DNA from: Cristatella mucedo
Taxonomy: Eukaryota > Bryozoa > Phylactolaemata > Cristatellidae
Direction: 5' to 3'
NCBI GenBank assembly: GCA_009760855.2
Contig: WPIO01000016.1
Coordinates: 3,597,501 to 3,627,500, forward strand
DNA: 30,000 nt
A model generated the notes under the pieces. That model was not told the origin of the DNA and searched no databases. It was given only the letters and a program-made list of their open reading frames with translations. Made by a program: the position numbers and the translations under genes. Positions 20,069-29,227 of the stretch are shown here, in pieces. Positions within the stretch are counted from its first letter, which is position 1; every line of letters starts with the position of its first letter.

Positions 20069-20339
20069 GGAAGCGGTAGGAAGTTGGAACCCCCCCCCCC
20101 ATCTCTCATTACGTACCGGCCATAGCTTTTGGCAATTGGCCTTCGTTACGAGTGCTCGTAGTCGCACCGGAACTGCAGTCCTTCCAGCGATTGAGGCGCT
20201 CGCGAACGCGACCCTAGATCTCGCGGACGCCCCACTCGAATACAAACTCCGGCGGGCACGCAATATAACTCGAGCAGCCGCCTCAGAAAAGGACGCCCAA
20301 GGGGACTGCCGGTGCAAAGGTCGCCGGTAGCGCGAACGC
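20069..20339. other. No secure gene
   Basis: A plus-strand frame from about 20136 to a TAG at 20328 (ANATLDLADAPLEYKLRRAR, then a Cys-containing end) looks moderately protein-like, but it has no ATG, only a weak upstream acceptor and no family. A C homopolymer lies at 20090-20100. Confidence 0.3.
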
Positions 20340-21358
20340 AGGGGGCACGACCTCTACCCTACCGCGCCGGTTTAAGACTGCCCACGCCCCATAGGCGTGC
20401 GCGGTCCGGGCCGCGGTCTCCCTTTCTTGTCGAAGGCCTTCGCTACGAGACGAGTCGGGATCGTCCGCTCGATGCGTCAGCGTCATCGGCCGGACACGCT
20501 TCAGGTCAGCAACTAGGGACGGTACGGGCGCGCGAGCTTCGCCCGAGCGGCAAGTGCCCCGCCCGCCGCGGTCACGCCCCTTTCTGCTGCACGTCTCTCT
20601 CTCGGGCCACGACGACGGCGCCGTTTTGTGGCGCGCGCCTAGTCTCGAGAGCTGTGCCGTCCGCTCCGCCCCGCCCGCGACAGCTGAGCAGAGCTGATCC
20701 GCGATCAGCGAGCCACTTGTCACTTCTCTCGCTTTCCCCGCCGCCTCGGTGGCGGGCGTCTGGTAGGTAGGCCGGTATTGCCACCGCTCGGCGGTCCGCC
20801 CCTCCGCCCCAGCGACGGGCCGGCCGCGGGCGAGCGTGCACCGTCGCCGTTGACGGCGCGCAGCAATGGGCCGCTCGGTGAGCTGACGCACGAAGCGGAC
20901 CGAGCGGCGCGCAGCGACCAGACAAGCCGCGTCGGCCGACCTCATCGTCCTCCTTCTCCTCCTCCCCCTTCACTTCTGGCGCTGCCTGTCGACCTCGTTG
21001 CAGCGGAGCGTCTCGCTTTAGCGGACCGACTGCCTGCTGCTCACCTCCTGGTCAGCTGATGCCGAGCGACTTACGGAAATCGCCAGCAGGCGACAGGCCG
21101 ACGGCGTTCCGGGGCCCCGCGGCTGCTGCTTCTGCAGAGCTGACCGCCTACGCGGGCCAAAGATAGCGAGTCTCGGTACGTGACAGCTTTCTTGCCTCTC
21201 CTCAGGGGCTCGACCAGCGTGCTCCACCTCGCTGCCACCGACGTGCTGCCACCGGCGAGGCCGCGGCAGCAGCGATCTGCCGCTGTCGGTCGCTGACGCC
21301 CACGTGTGCTGACGGTTAACTTGGCTGCCGACTCAGGCAAATCTACAGCTATCCAGCA
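20340..21358 (+). promoter_or_regulatory. CpG-rich 5' flank / probable promoter and 5' UTR of the SLC26A11-like gene
   Basis: About 1 kb of very GC-rich, CpG-dense DNA leads into the first coding exon. No TATA box was identified. Overlapping open frames on both strands (up to 220 codons on minus) are of the kind GC-rich DNA produces. In the frame of the transporter there is a TAA about 40 nt upstream of its ATG. The position of the transcription start and any non-coding first exon cannot be read from the sequence. Confidence 0.45.
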
Positions 21359-21763
21359 ATGGATTACGATGAGGGCAACGAGGCGAGCAATCGGCTGCTG
21401 CCGGCTTCTCCGCTGCCTCGGCCTGCATCCGGCGTCGACCGTCTTCGCGCTGCCGGGCGACGCAGAAGCAGCGACCGAAGCGGTAGTGGCTGCAGTTGCT
21501 GCGATTGCGACGCCACGGTCAGCTGCTGTTCCGGCTGCTGTCACCGAGTTGGCTGTGCGGCAGCAGCGACAGAGACGCTGGACAAGTTGGACGTGGCAGG
21601 CCTGGCGAGCCGCATCGCCCACCGTCTGCTTCCGCCTCTGCGATGGCTGCCCGGCTACCGGTGGCCGGAGCTGGCGGGCGACGCTCTGGCCGGCATAACC
21701 GTGGGCCTGACGGTGCTGCCTCAGGCGCTTGCCTACGCAGGTCTCGCCGGCCTGCCGCCTCAG
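21359..21763 (+). CDS. SLC26A11: SLC26A11-like sulfate/anion transporter, coding exon 1
   Basis: First coding exon, 135 codons, ATG 21359 (first ATG after an in-frame stop; G at +4), donor CAG|GTGAGA, phase 0. SLC26A11 is a sodium-independent sulfate/anion transporter or channel of plasma and lysosomal membranes (known for the family). Residues 1-95 form a low-complexity cytosolic N-terminus with a Cys cluster (GCSCCDCDATVSCCSGCCHR, residues 45-62). Residues 96-135 (LPGYRWPELAGDALAGITVG, LTVLPQALAYAGLAGLPPQ) start the membrane domain with TM1 and the highly conserved PQALAYA motif. The next exon continues directly with YGLYSAF. Gene structure: four exons visible, 453 codons plus 2 nt, introns of 1285, 1120 and 3636 nt, the last intron open at the window edge. 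The C-terminal transmembrane segments and STAS domain are outside. The N-terminus is longer than in the human protein. Identification is from memory of the family, not a search. Confidence 0.93.
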
Positions 21764-22254
21764 GTGAGACAGTCGGCCGTGAGCTCGTGCTGCACGCGAG
21801 GTGACCTGACCTCGCCGCGATATAAGATGGCTTGCTGTAGCACGCAAGCTTCCTGTAGACTGGCTGCTGCTGTGCCGCCGCGTCGGCTACTGCTGCCAAC
21901 CGGTGTCGGCTGCTCGTGGCTGATAGCGAGCCACCGGTAACGTGCCAACGGCAGCTCGCGATGTGTGTGGCTTCGCTTTCTCTGTCTTTCTTTCTCTCTG
22001 GCCGAGGTTGATGCCAACGCACCGGCTCAACTGCTGCTCGTAAAGACATTTTCCATTACTAGCCATTGGTTTCTTACACCTGTTCCACGGTAAAGGGCAG
22101 AAAGAAAGAAATGCAGGAACCCCTTGGGAGGCTTTACAGACTCTTTTCCGAGTATTAGTGTAACTTTTGCTTTGCTCTGTGCTGTAAATCTTTCCTTGGC
22201 AACTCATTTTTTCCATGCATCTTGTTGTGAGCTCTTTGCTGTCAAATGAGATAT
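21764..22254 (+). other. SLC26A11-like intron 1, left part
   Basis: No nested gene seen. The intron (21764-23048) also holds a SINE-B copy and the large GA array listed separately. Confidence 0.6.
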
Positions 22255-22412
22255 ATAATATAATTCGTTTGTATAGTGCCCTGAGAGAGCTTCATCTCTA
22301 TTTATGCGCTTCACATGTGCCACGAGTCTCGAGCCCACGACCTCGTTCATCAAATAAATTCGCACTGACCTTGGTCGAGGTGAGCACCTTCACTACTGGG
22401 CCAAACCCGCAG
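22255..22412 (-). mobile_element. tRNA-derived SINE, family B (in intron 1)
   Basis: Minus strand: head tttggcccagtagtgaaggt, an extra ~30 bp between A and B regions (as in the 9.2 kb copy), cgaggtcgtgggctcgagac and tail aagcgcataaatagagatga then gggcactatacaaacgaa. It lies antisense to the host gene. Confidence 0.85.
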
Positions 22413-22483
22413 CATCTGTTCTGGTCAGCGTCATTTTCCTAGTATAATAGTAATATAATATTGCTTTCTTTCCATCCTTCTTC

Positions 22484-22611
22484 CGAGCGACAGAGAGATG
22501 GTGAGCAATAGACAGACAAAAGACTGAGGCACAGAGGGAGAGGGGCAGAGACAGGGGGACAGAAAGACAGATGGGGACAGAGAGAGAGAGAGAGAGAGAG
22601 AGAGCTAGAGC

Positions 22612-22686
<75 letters not shown>

Positions 22687-22735
22687 GGCGACAGGGAGAG
22701 AGACAGACACACAGAGAGACAGACAGGGCAGGAGA
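22484..22735. repeat. (GA)n microsatellite with degenerate edges
   Basis: The core GA array spans about 22578-22685, interrupted by gctagagctaga near 22605. The flanks to about 22490 and 22735 are degenerate GACAGA/GGGACAGA-type purine-rich repeats. Confidence 0.96.
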
Positions 22736-23048
22736 TGGGGCAACATATGTGTAATGCAGTACCTGGCGTGGGTGGGGTGTGTCGTGGAATGCAGGAGCAG
22801 CGGTGCTATAGGATGGCACTCGGCAAACTGCTGGGACACTTGACTGTTTGACGAACCTGGTGCTGGCCAGCAGAGTTAGCTGGCCAGCACCACGCTCCGG
22901 GCTATGAACTTGTGTAAGACGTCTTTTTCTCGTCTGCCACGAAGCTTTCTATTGCGTTTGATGCCGCTGCCGTTGCTTTTCTGCTGCTGCAGTGCCACAG
23001 CCAGCGCTGCTGCTGCACGATATGTGTGTCACCCATCTATGCTTGCAG

Positions 23049-23253
23049 TATGGTTTGTACTCAGCCTTTATGGGCTGCTTCGTGTACGCGATTCTCGGTG
23101 GTGCCAAAGACGTCAGCGTCGGGCCCACAGCCGTGATGGCACTTCTGGTCGGCCAGTTTGCCACGTCGCCGTTACCGAAAGACGCCACGCCAGCCATTCT
23201 TCTCACGTTTGGCTGCGGCATCATTCAGATTCTGCTCGGCGTGCTTCACCTCG
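23049..23253 (+). CDS. SLC26A11: SLC26A11-like transporter, coding exon 2
   Basis: 205 nt, acceptor CTTGCAG, phase 0 in, phase 1 out, donor G|GTGAGC. It encodes residues 136-203 plus a split Gly. [20 protein letters not shown] holds the SLC26 PxYGLY signature (TM3, part of the anion-binding site in this fold), then [17 protein letters not shown] and a hydrophobic [16 protein letters not shown]. The family alignment with exons 1 and 3 is continuous, with no missing exon. The frame stays open beyond the donor for another ~700 nt through a GT array into LINE sequence, but the consensus donor and the phase match with exon 3 argue for splicing here. Confidence 0.95.
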
Positions 23254-23289
23254 GTGAGCCACTGGTCAGGGCGTGCTCAGCGCGTTTCT

Positions 23290-23368
23290 GCGAGCGGGGC
23301 TGCATGCATGGGTGTGTGCATGGGTGTGTGCGTGTGTGTGCGTGTGTGTGCGTGTGTGTGCGTGCGTG

Positions 23369-23413
<45 letters not shown>

Positions 23414-23470
23414 GTGTGTGTGTGTGTGTCTGTGTGTGTGCGTGCGTGCGTGCATGGGTGCGTACATGGG
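23290..23470. repeat. Imperfect (GT)n/(GC)n microsatellite in intron 2
   Basis: TGTG/CGTG alternation from about 23309 to 23455, with ATGGGTG variants at both ends. It begins about 50 nt after the exon 2 donor. Confidence 0.95.
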
Positions 23471-23584
23471 TGCATGTCGGGGTGGCGAATACGTCCCCCT
23501 CAGCAACCCATTGAACCCTAGGAAGCCTGCTTTCAGCAACGAGAACTTCGAAAATGCGGCCCTGTCTATGCAAGGATACTACAA

Positions 23585-23995
23585 CCAGTTGGTCCATGCA
23601 TTTGTGACATCACATCTTGGCTTCTCTTACTCACTTGTCGCTGGTTTTGCAGCCTGTGCAGTAAGGCGCTCACAGTTGGGGCAAAACTCTGCAGCTAGGC
23701 TCGTCTATCGGGAGTGCCGCAATTGCCGCATCACACCACTTCTCACCATGGTGCACTGGCCCCCAGTCAAGCAACGCATCGACTTCAAGACTTTGTCACT
23801 CACTTTTAGGTCCCTTTATTCTTTGGCTCCAGCCTACCTATCAGAACAGCCCCCCCCCCCCACCAAGCTTAGCATCGTACCACCCGCTTTTTGGAACCGA
23901 ACTGTATACCCATATCTCGTACAAACCTCAAATCCTTTGGAGACTGTGCCTTGACTACATTGAAAAAGAAAGTGTTGCGCTTTGCTCCCTGCCTC
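23585..23995 (+). mobile_element. LINE ORF2 fragment (L2/CR1-type) in intron 2
   Basis: The plus strand encodes [44 protein letters not shown] and [20 protein letters not shown], then a decayed TTLKKKVL-type C-terminus. These are typical ORF2 blocks downstream of the RT active site. It is 5'-truncated and contains a C homopolymer (23849-23858). Orientation matches the host gene. Confidence 0.9.
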
Positions 23996-24373
23996 TGCTG
24001 CCCTCCCCTTCCCTGCCCTGCCCCTGCATAGCGCCGAACGCTGCCTTGAGCTTCGCGTAAATCGGGAAGCAGCAGGAGCGTCTTGCAGGCCAGCAGTGCC
24101 ACCGGAAAGCAGAGCAGCTCCGGCTCTGAATATGCTTGAGTGCCGCGCTGTTGCTACGTCTGTGGCCGACGGTGCAACAGTTTCTTCTGTCGACGAAATG
24201 GGCCACATCCGGAGGGGGAGGGGTGAGAAATTATCTGAAACAGATGCTCGAGCGATTCTGACTGACCAATGACTTGGCTGGGAAGAACTACTTCTCCGGT
24301 GCTGTGCGAGTGTGCTACGCGCTGTCCTCCGCCCTTCGATTGCCTCTGCTTACGGCGTTTCGCTTTTGCGCAG
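23996..24373 (+). other. SLC26A11-like intron 2, right part
   Basis: No further feature recognised. The acceptor is TTTTGCGCAG at 24364-24373. Confidence 0.5.
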
Positions 24374-24939
24374 GTTTTGTCGTTGACTTCATTCCGTATC
24401 CGGTCATCAACTCGTTCACTTCGGCCGCAGCTGTCACGATAGCCCTGGGCGAGATCAAGAGCCTCGTCGGCGTCACCAACGTGCGGCGGCCATTCTTCCA
24501 GTCCATGTACGACACTTTCTCTGGCTTGCCGCGAGGAAATCTCTGGGATGTCGGCATGGCCGTCGCCTGCATCGGCATGCTGCTGGCTTTCGGTGTTACC
24601 AAGAAACGTTACGTCGAGCCGCTGCTGCTGCGATCTCAGCAGCAACAGCAGGAGCTCGACCGGCCACCCGCGACAGCAGTCGGCTCTCGCTCGACGGCGG
24701 CCTGCTGCCGTGCGGTGGGCGCACGTGCTCTGTGGGTGCTCTGCACCGCGCGCAACGCCTTGGTTCTGCTGTCTGCAGCCGGCGTAGGCGCGCTGGTGCG
24801 CGCTTGCGACGTCGGCCAGTCGTTCTCGCTCACCGAGGGCCTGGAGGACGGCCTGCCGGCCTTTCAGCTGCCCGCTTTCGGCATCAACGCGACGGTCAAC
24901 AATGTCACGGTGTATCGCGATGCCGGTCAGCTGCTGCAA
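24374..24939 (+). CDS. SLC26A11: SLC26A11-like transporter, coding exon 3
   Basis: 566 nt, phase 1 in, phase 0 out, donor CAA|GTGAGT. It encodes residues 204 (split Gly) to 392. GFVVDFIPYPVINSFTSAAA (conserved FISYPVIxGFTSAAA of SLC26A11) is followed by VTIALGEIKSLVGV, RRPFFQSMYDTF, a hydrophobic VGMAVACIGMLLAFGV and a cytosolic loop with a Gln run (SQQQQQELDRPPATAVG, residues 291-307). After that come ARNALVLLSAAGVGAL, a segment matching the TARNALVVSFAA region of the human protein, and an extracellular LPAFGINATVNNVTVYRD with two N-glycosylation sequons. The poly-Gln loop and CTG-rich codons look lineage-specific. Confidence 0.95.
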
Positions 24940-25204
24940 GTGAGTGCCAGTGCCGCCGCCGCCACTCCGGTGCGGCTTCGGGCAGCGACGCGGAGCCTTC
25001 GAGAGCGTGGGAGAGCCGTGAGAGAGGATGGGTGCAGTCAATTGGGGCCTGCTCTCCGCGACTGCCCCCCTGGACCGACGACCCAAGACGCATGCATGCA
25101 AGGGGGAGGGCAGCTCGACACGCCTCTTCAGCATTCTTATGAGTGGCTTCACGAAACGAGGTCAATGTCTGAGCCTCTCCTTCGTTTAATCCGGTTTATG
25201 CCTA

Positions 25205-25312
25205 TGCTGTGAGTCGAGTTCCAGAGGGGCTGCTGCTTAAAGCAAGAGTTCTCGACATTTAAACAGATGCTAAAAACCGACCTGTTCCTCATAGCGTCTG
25301 CTTGATTGGTGT
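25205..25312 (+). mobile_element. LINE ORF2 C-terminal fragment
   Basis: The plus strand encodes EFSTFKQMLKTDLFLIASA followed by TGA, matching the end of L2/CR1-like ORF2 (pattern FKxxLKTHLF). The 3' UTR after it is not clearly related to the other copies. Confidence 0.75.
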
Positions 25313-26059
25313 AAATTGCCCCTCTTGGTGTGCTTATGCGTGCTGACATGTTTGGCGTACACTTAAATTACGAAGATTACCGTAGGTTTAATTTGCCCCG
25401 TGGCCCCTAATCGCACCATTGCTTCCATGTAGATAGAAAAGGCGAAGCAAAAAAGAGCAAGTCTGATGCATTGCACAGTGCGATGGCAGTGAACCATTGC
25501 TTAGTGGAAAAGCCTCATTGTAAACAAACGACGTTAGCACCACCTCTTAAGACTTTTTGTTCTTGGCCCAAGATTGATTTCGGGGATGATAGGCTGAGGA
25601 ATCAGACGCACGACAGATGGTGAGTGCACTCGCTCTGACTTCTCGAACTTGCAACACCACTGCTCACGATATGCATTAGCACAGTAAATTTATAGAGCAG
25701 ATGTGTGAACCCAAGTCCTGACCAGCTGATGCCTAGTCACGATGGTACTGTGGTTTTAGTGCTGTGCACATGTATTGCCACCCTCTGTGACCGCCCCATA
25801 CTTCGGCTGGATGGGATCTTCTATTAGCATGCACTCAAACGACGGCTGGGGCAGCCACCGTGATGGCTGCCTAACCACCTATATGCTGACTAAATATCGA
25901 GCGTTTGCATCGTAAAAGCTATGCTCGCTGGTTGCAATTGGGAAAAGCAACATGTTCCTGCAATTGGCACGTAACGTGCTTGATTTAGTAAGTCCCTATC
26001 ACGTTGCACTTCCCTTATTCGCAAGGACCTGTCGGACCGGGTCTCAGGCATGGAACTAA

Positions 26060-26900
26060 TCAGGCGCTTGCAAACATCAGCAGTTATGCTAACCCCCCCC
26101 CCCTCCGCCAGGCTCGTTGCAAGTGCCCAAACAGCGAATCAGCAGAGGTGGTGTGGACCTCGTGACCGGTTGCTGCCACTCCACCTCATGCCACAAACGC
26201 TCGATTGGGTTGGGCAAAGGTCTGGAAACTCACTCGGCCTGTAACCGGAACAGGAGTAAAACTGATGCCGACAAAATACTTTACTTTGGCAGCAGTGTTT
26301 TGGGTCGTAGTCGTATTAGAAAATATCCAGCTAGTCCACCGATTGCCATCGCATTTGAGAGTTCAACAATCTGGAGAAGGTCTGAGTAAACGTCTTGAGT
26401 CATTATGCTTGGATTGCGGTGCATGACTCCGAATTCGTTTCTGCTAAAGCTCCCCAGTGCCATGACGCATTCCTCTCGAATTTGACCGCTGGTTGCTAGC
26501 ACATGGCGTGAGTAGGTTGTGTTGCATCAGTGACTCGCATGAAGCAGCCTTCGCACGTGGAAGCACTTCGAAAAGACCGCGGATTTGCTTTCGTCGTTCA
26601 TTCAGCTCTGGCCCAAAGTTTAGCTGTCCAGCGGATCCGAGCCTTGACCTGCACTATACAGCTTATACCCCACTCTTTGCAAACAGAAGTGGTTTCCTCT
26701 TCGTTTTGACCCGAGAATGCAGATCGGCCTGAGAATGTGTCAGATCGCCTTCTGAGGGCATGAAAGTTGTACGACCTTGTGCTGTGAAACAAAGCGGTCC
26801 TTTAGCGCCTCCAACTTTACGATGGCTTTTGCCTGCGTAGGAGTAGGGACTGGCCGAGGCCCGAGTGCCAAGCATTTTCGAGGCCTCCGGTCTTCATTGC
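26060..26900 (-). pseudogene. Tc1/mariner-like transposase remnant
   Basis: The minus strand, across frames, carries the Tc1 landmarks in order: RHGALGSFSRNEFGVMHRNP then SIMTQDVYSDLLQ (26470-26370), F-stop-YDYDPKHCCQSK near 26325-26285 (pattern FQxDNDPKHTS around the second catalytic Asp) and NPIERLWHEVEWQQPV at about 26205-26155 (pattern SPDLNPIExLWxE, third acidic residue), ending near LFGHLQRAWRR at about 26110. Internal stops and at least two frameshifts show it is dead. The N-terminal part above 26520 is only weakly readable, and no terminal inverted repeats were identified. Confidence 0.8.
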
Positions 26901-27477
26901 CTTTCTCGCGTTGCACGAAACCCTACTCTTCGGTGTTGGTAGAGTAGTAGCAGTTTGACAGTGTGGGCGTCGAGCCTCGTGCAGTGCCGCCATTTTGCTC
27001 CTTGAGGGGCTTTGTAATTCGGCGATCTCTCGGCACGACAGGCTGGCTTTTCCCAGCTAACTAAACGATGATCAGTGGGTTGGCTTTACAATTCCGGCTG
27101 GTGGTAAGCTTGGACGGTACTGACTGGAGCTGGCGAGGGGGAAGTTTCTCGATGCTCTATTGCTGGCCAAAGCCACTGTTTTGAAAAGGGATTTGACGAG
27201 TACCTTAGCTAGCTATTATAGTCGTATTTCCAAAACTTGCAACATTATCGTAGCAGTTCGTACTTGGGCATCAAATAATTAGCAGAAGGTACCCTGCATT
27301 CGGGCTCCCGGCTGGCGTTTGGGGGCTTAGAAAAACTCCTAGTAGAGCTAATCTGGACAGTCTGAATAATTTTGCGCTTGAGTGTAAATCCGAATATCCG
27401 AAACTATGGATGCAGCACTCGCCTTACTCACATCAAATAAAGTGAGAGATAAATAAGAGTTGAGGCCGGTTGACTCA

Positions 27478-27835
27478 ACAGCCTCATCCATGTAGCAGCA
27501 GAGCAGACGTTTGTGGCATCCCATCTAGACTTTTGTTGCTCACAACTTGCAGGTCTTCCTGCCTGTGCGAAAGGATGCACGCAGTTGGTGCAAAACTCTG
27601 CAGCTAGGCTTGTCTGTCGTAAGCGTCGCAAGGGTTGCCACATCACACTACTTCCGGCCGACCTGCACCGGCTCCTAGTCAAGCAGGGCATCGACTGCCA
27701 GGTTTTTGCCACTCACTTTTAGGTCCCTTCATCTACTCTTAACTTTGGCTTACCGATCTGAAATGTCTCCTGTAGCTCTGGCTTTCCGTCGTCGGTTCCA
27801 TCCCAGCCGCGCCTCTAACCAGGATCTTCAAATCC
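27478..27835 (+). mobile_element. LINE ORF2 fragment (L2/CR1-type) in intron 3
   Basis: The plus strand encodes [58 protein letters not shown] and, after a frameshift at about 27720, RSLHLLLTLAYRSEM. It covers the same ORF2 region as 23585-23995, with independent damage, so the two are separate insertions of one family. Confidence 0.88.
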
Positions 27836-27867
27836 ATCGAAGATCTTGGTCGTGTCTTAAATGTAAA

Positions 27868-28055
27868 TACTAAAACAGAGGTCAGCTGATCCAGCCTCAT
27901 CTACGTACCCGGAGAAGAATCTTTGCGTCCAATTGCAACCGGCAATGAAAGCTTGGGCCTGCTGCAGGACGTGAGCCCGCGACCTGCACACATCATCAAG
28001 GACCAGCCTCCTACCCTGGGCCGATGCCCGAGGCGGCGGTGCTTCCAAAGTCAGA
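27868..28055 (-). mobile_element. Possible tRNA-derived SINE of a third type
   Basis: Minus strand: tcggcccagggtaggaggct resembles an A-box region and gcaggtcgcgggctcacgtc resembles a decayed B box, at tRNA-like spacing. A unique body (cggttgcaattggacgcaaa) follows. Only one copy is in the window, so the family is unproven. Confidence 0.35.
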
Positions 28056-28575
28056 CACTCACTCACTGCCGACTGCCTTCACGACGTCTCGTGGCTTAAA
28101 ATTAATGAAATAGTATAAAAATAAATTAACAAATAATAAATAAATTAAAAATATTGAAAAGAATGCTTGTTGAAACCCGTCTGTTCCACGCAGTTTGCTT
28201 GGATTGCGCGAACTGTCTTTTACCTGCTTATGCGCAAGGAAATATTTTTACAAGGCGTCACTAATCGGTTGAAATGCTTCCTTTCTGGCACATGCAATTT
28301 GCCTAGAAAGGCGTTTAGTCCTCTTTTTCAATTACTTTGTTGTTGGTGTTGCTGTCATTCGTGTGGTGGTTGTTGTTGTTGTTACGAAAAACAGCTGGCG
28401 CTCCGCTCCGTCTCAGCTGGTGTCCACGAAGTATCTACCAATTTGGAAAATGTTCATGTTGAGCTGGAGCTGGAGCTCAGGCCTGAACTCAATGGGCTTA
28501 TACGCTGGTCGGCTTTTGATACTTTATAGCCAGCCGCACCACCCATGGGCGGCTCAAACGTAACTTGTCTTGCAG

Positions 28576-28760
28576 AGTCTGGCCAGTGGATTCGTGGTCG
28601 TGTCGCTGATCTGCGTCCTGGAGCATGTCGCCATCAGCCAGGCGTTTGCTCGAATCAACGACTACAAGGTCGATTCCAACCAGGAGATTCTCGCACTCGG
28701 TCTGGTGAACTTCTTCAGCTCATTCGTGTCGTCCTATCCGATCACGGCAAGCTTCACTAA
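28576..28760 (+). CDS. SLC26A11: SLC26A11-like transporter, coding exon 4
   Basis: 185 nt, acceptor CTTGCAG, phase 0 in, phase 2 out, donor AA|GTAAGA (consensus). It encodes residues 393-453: SLASGFVVVSLICVLEHVAI then SQAFARINDYKVDSNQEILA and LGLVNFFSSFVSSYPITASF. The NYKxDxNQELLAxGLxN block and SSYPxTxSF block are among the most conserved parts of SLC26 membrane domains (TM9-TM10 area, facing the anion site). The following exon was not found before the right edge. Confidence 0.95.
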
Positions 28761-29225
28761 GTAAGAACTGCCTTTCGCCTATTAGTGCGTGGCTCAGCAG
28801 AGCTTTGCGGCCATATCGACTGGGCCTCGACATTCTCACGAAATCGCGCCTTCATGCTGGCCTGCACAGACGGCACGCTCATAGTCTTTCCGATGCACTT
28901 CGAGCTCTGTATCCCTTGCAAAAAGCTGTAGCGCTCTTTTGTGTCGCTCTATTCGTCAGTCGCTCTCATTGTCGTCTGCCTCGCCGTCACCGACAAAATC
29001 TGGCCACTTTAAGCATGCCAAAATTCCTGTAGCGCCCATGCACGCGCAGCACTGTTATTGCAGCGCCCGTCGGTCCACCAATGGCAGCGGCATCAGGTTA
29101 TAGGTTTCGCTTCGTGCGAGCCCCTGGCCAGAGTGCAGAGCTTCGACAGTTCGATCGAAGAAGAGAAAAGAAAGAAAGAGAGAAAACTGAAAAGAAGGAA
29201 AACAACGCGTCTTCACGAGCTCTGA
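28761..29225 (+). other. SLC26A11-like intron 4, left part
   Basis: No exon continuing SASF-T with the expected phase was found here. TGTTATTGCAG at 29053-29063 is acceptor-like, but what follows soon hits a stop in the required frame. An A/G-rich AGAAAGA patch lies at 29155-29205. Confidence 0.5.
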
Positions 29226-29227
29226 GT

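Larger units (their letters stand above)
24940..28575 (+). other. SLC26A11-like intron 3
   Basis: 3636 nt, GTGAGT to CTTGCAG. It holds a LINE tail, a Tc1/mariner remnant, a LINE ORF2 fragment and a SINE-like element, listed separately. In the remaining stretches (25.3-26.08, 26.9-27.48 and 28.06-28.57 kb) I see no further gene. 28.09-28.16 kb is AT-rich. Confidence 0.7.

Noticed and set aside
20283-20945. 220-codon minus frame in the CpG island
   Set aside because: It overlaps plus frames of similar length, is Arg/Ala-rich and has no recognisable family.
21071-21847. 258-codon minus frame antisense to SLC26A11 exon 1
   Set aside because: It is a shadow of the real plus-strand exon, which has family homology and splice phases.
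24154-25152. 332-codon minus frame antisense to SLC26A11 exon 3
   Set aside because: It is a shadow of the conserved exon. Codon content follows the plus-strand gene.
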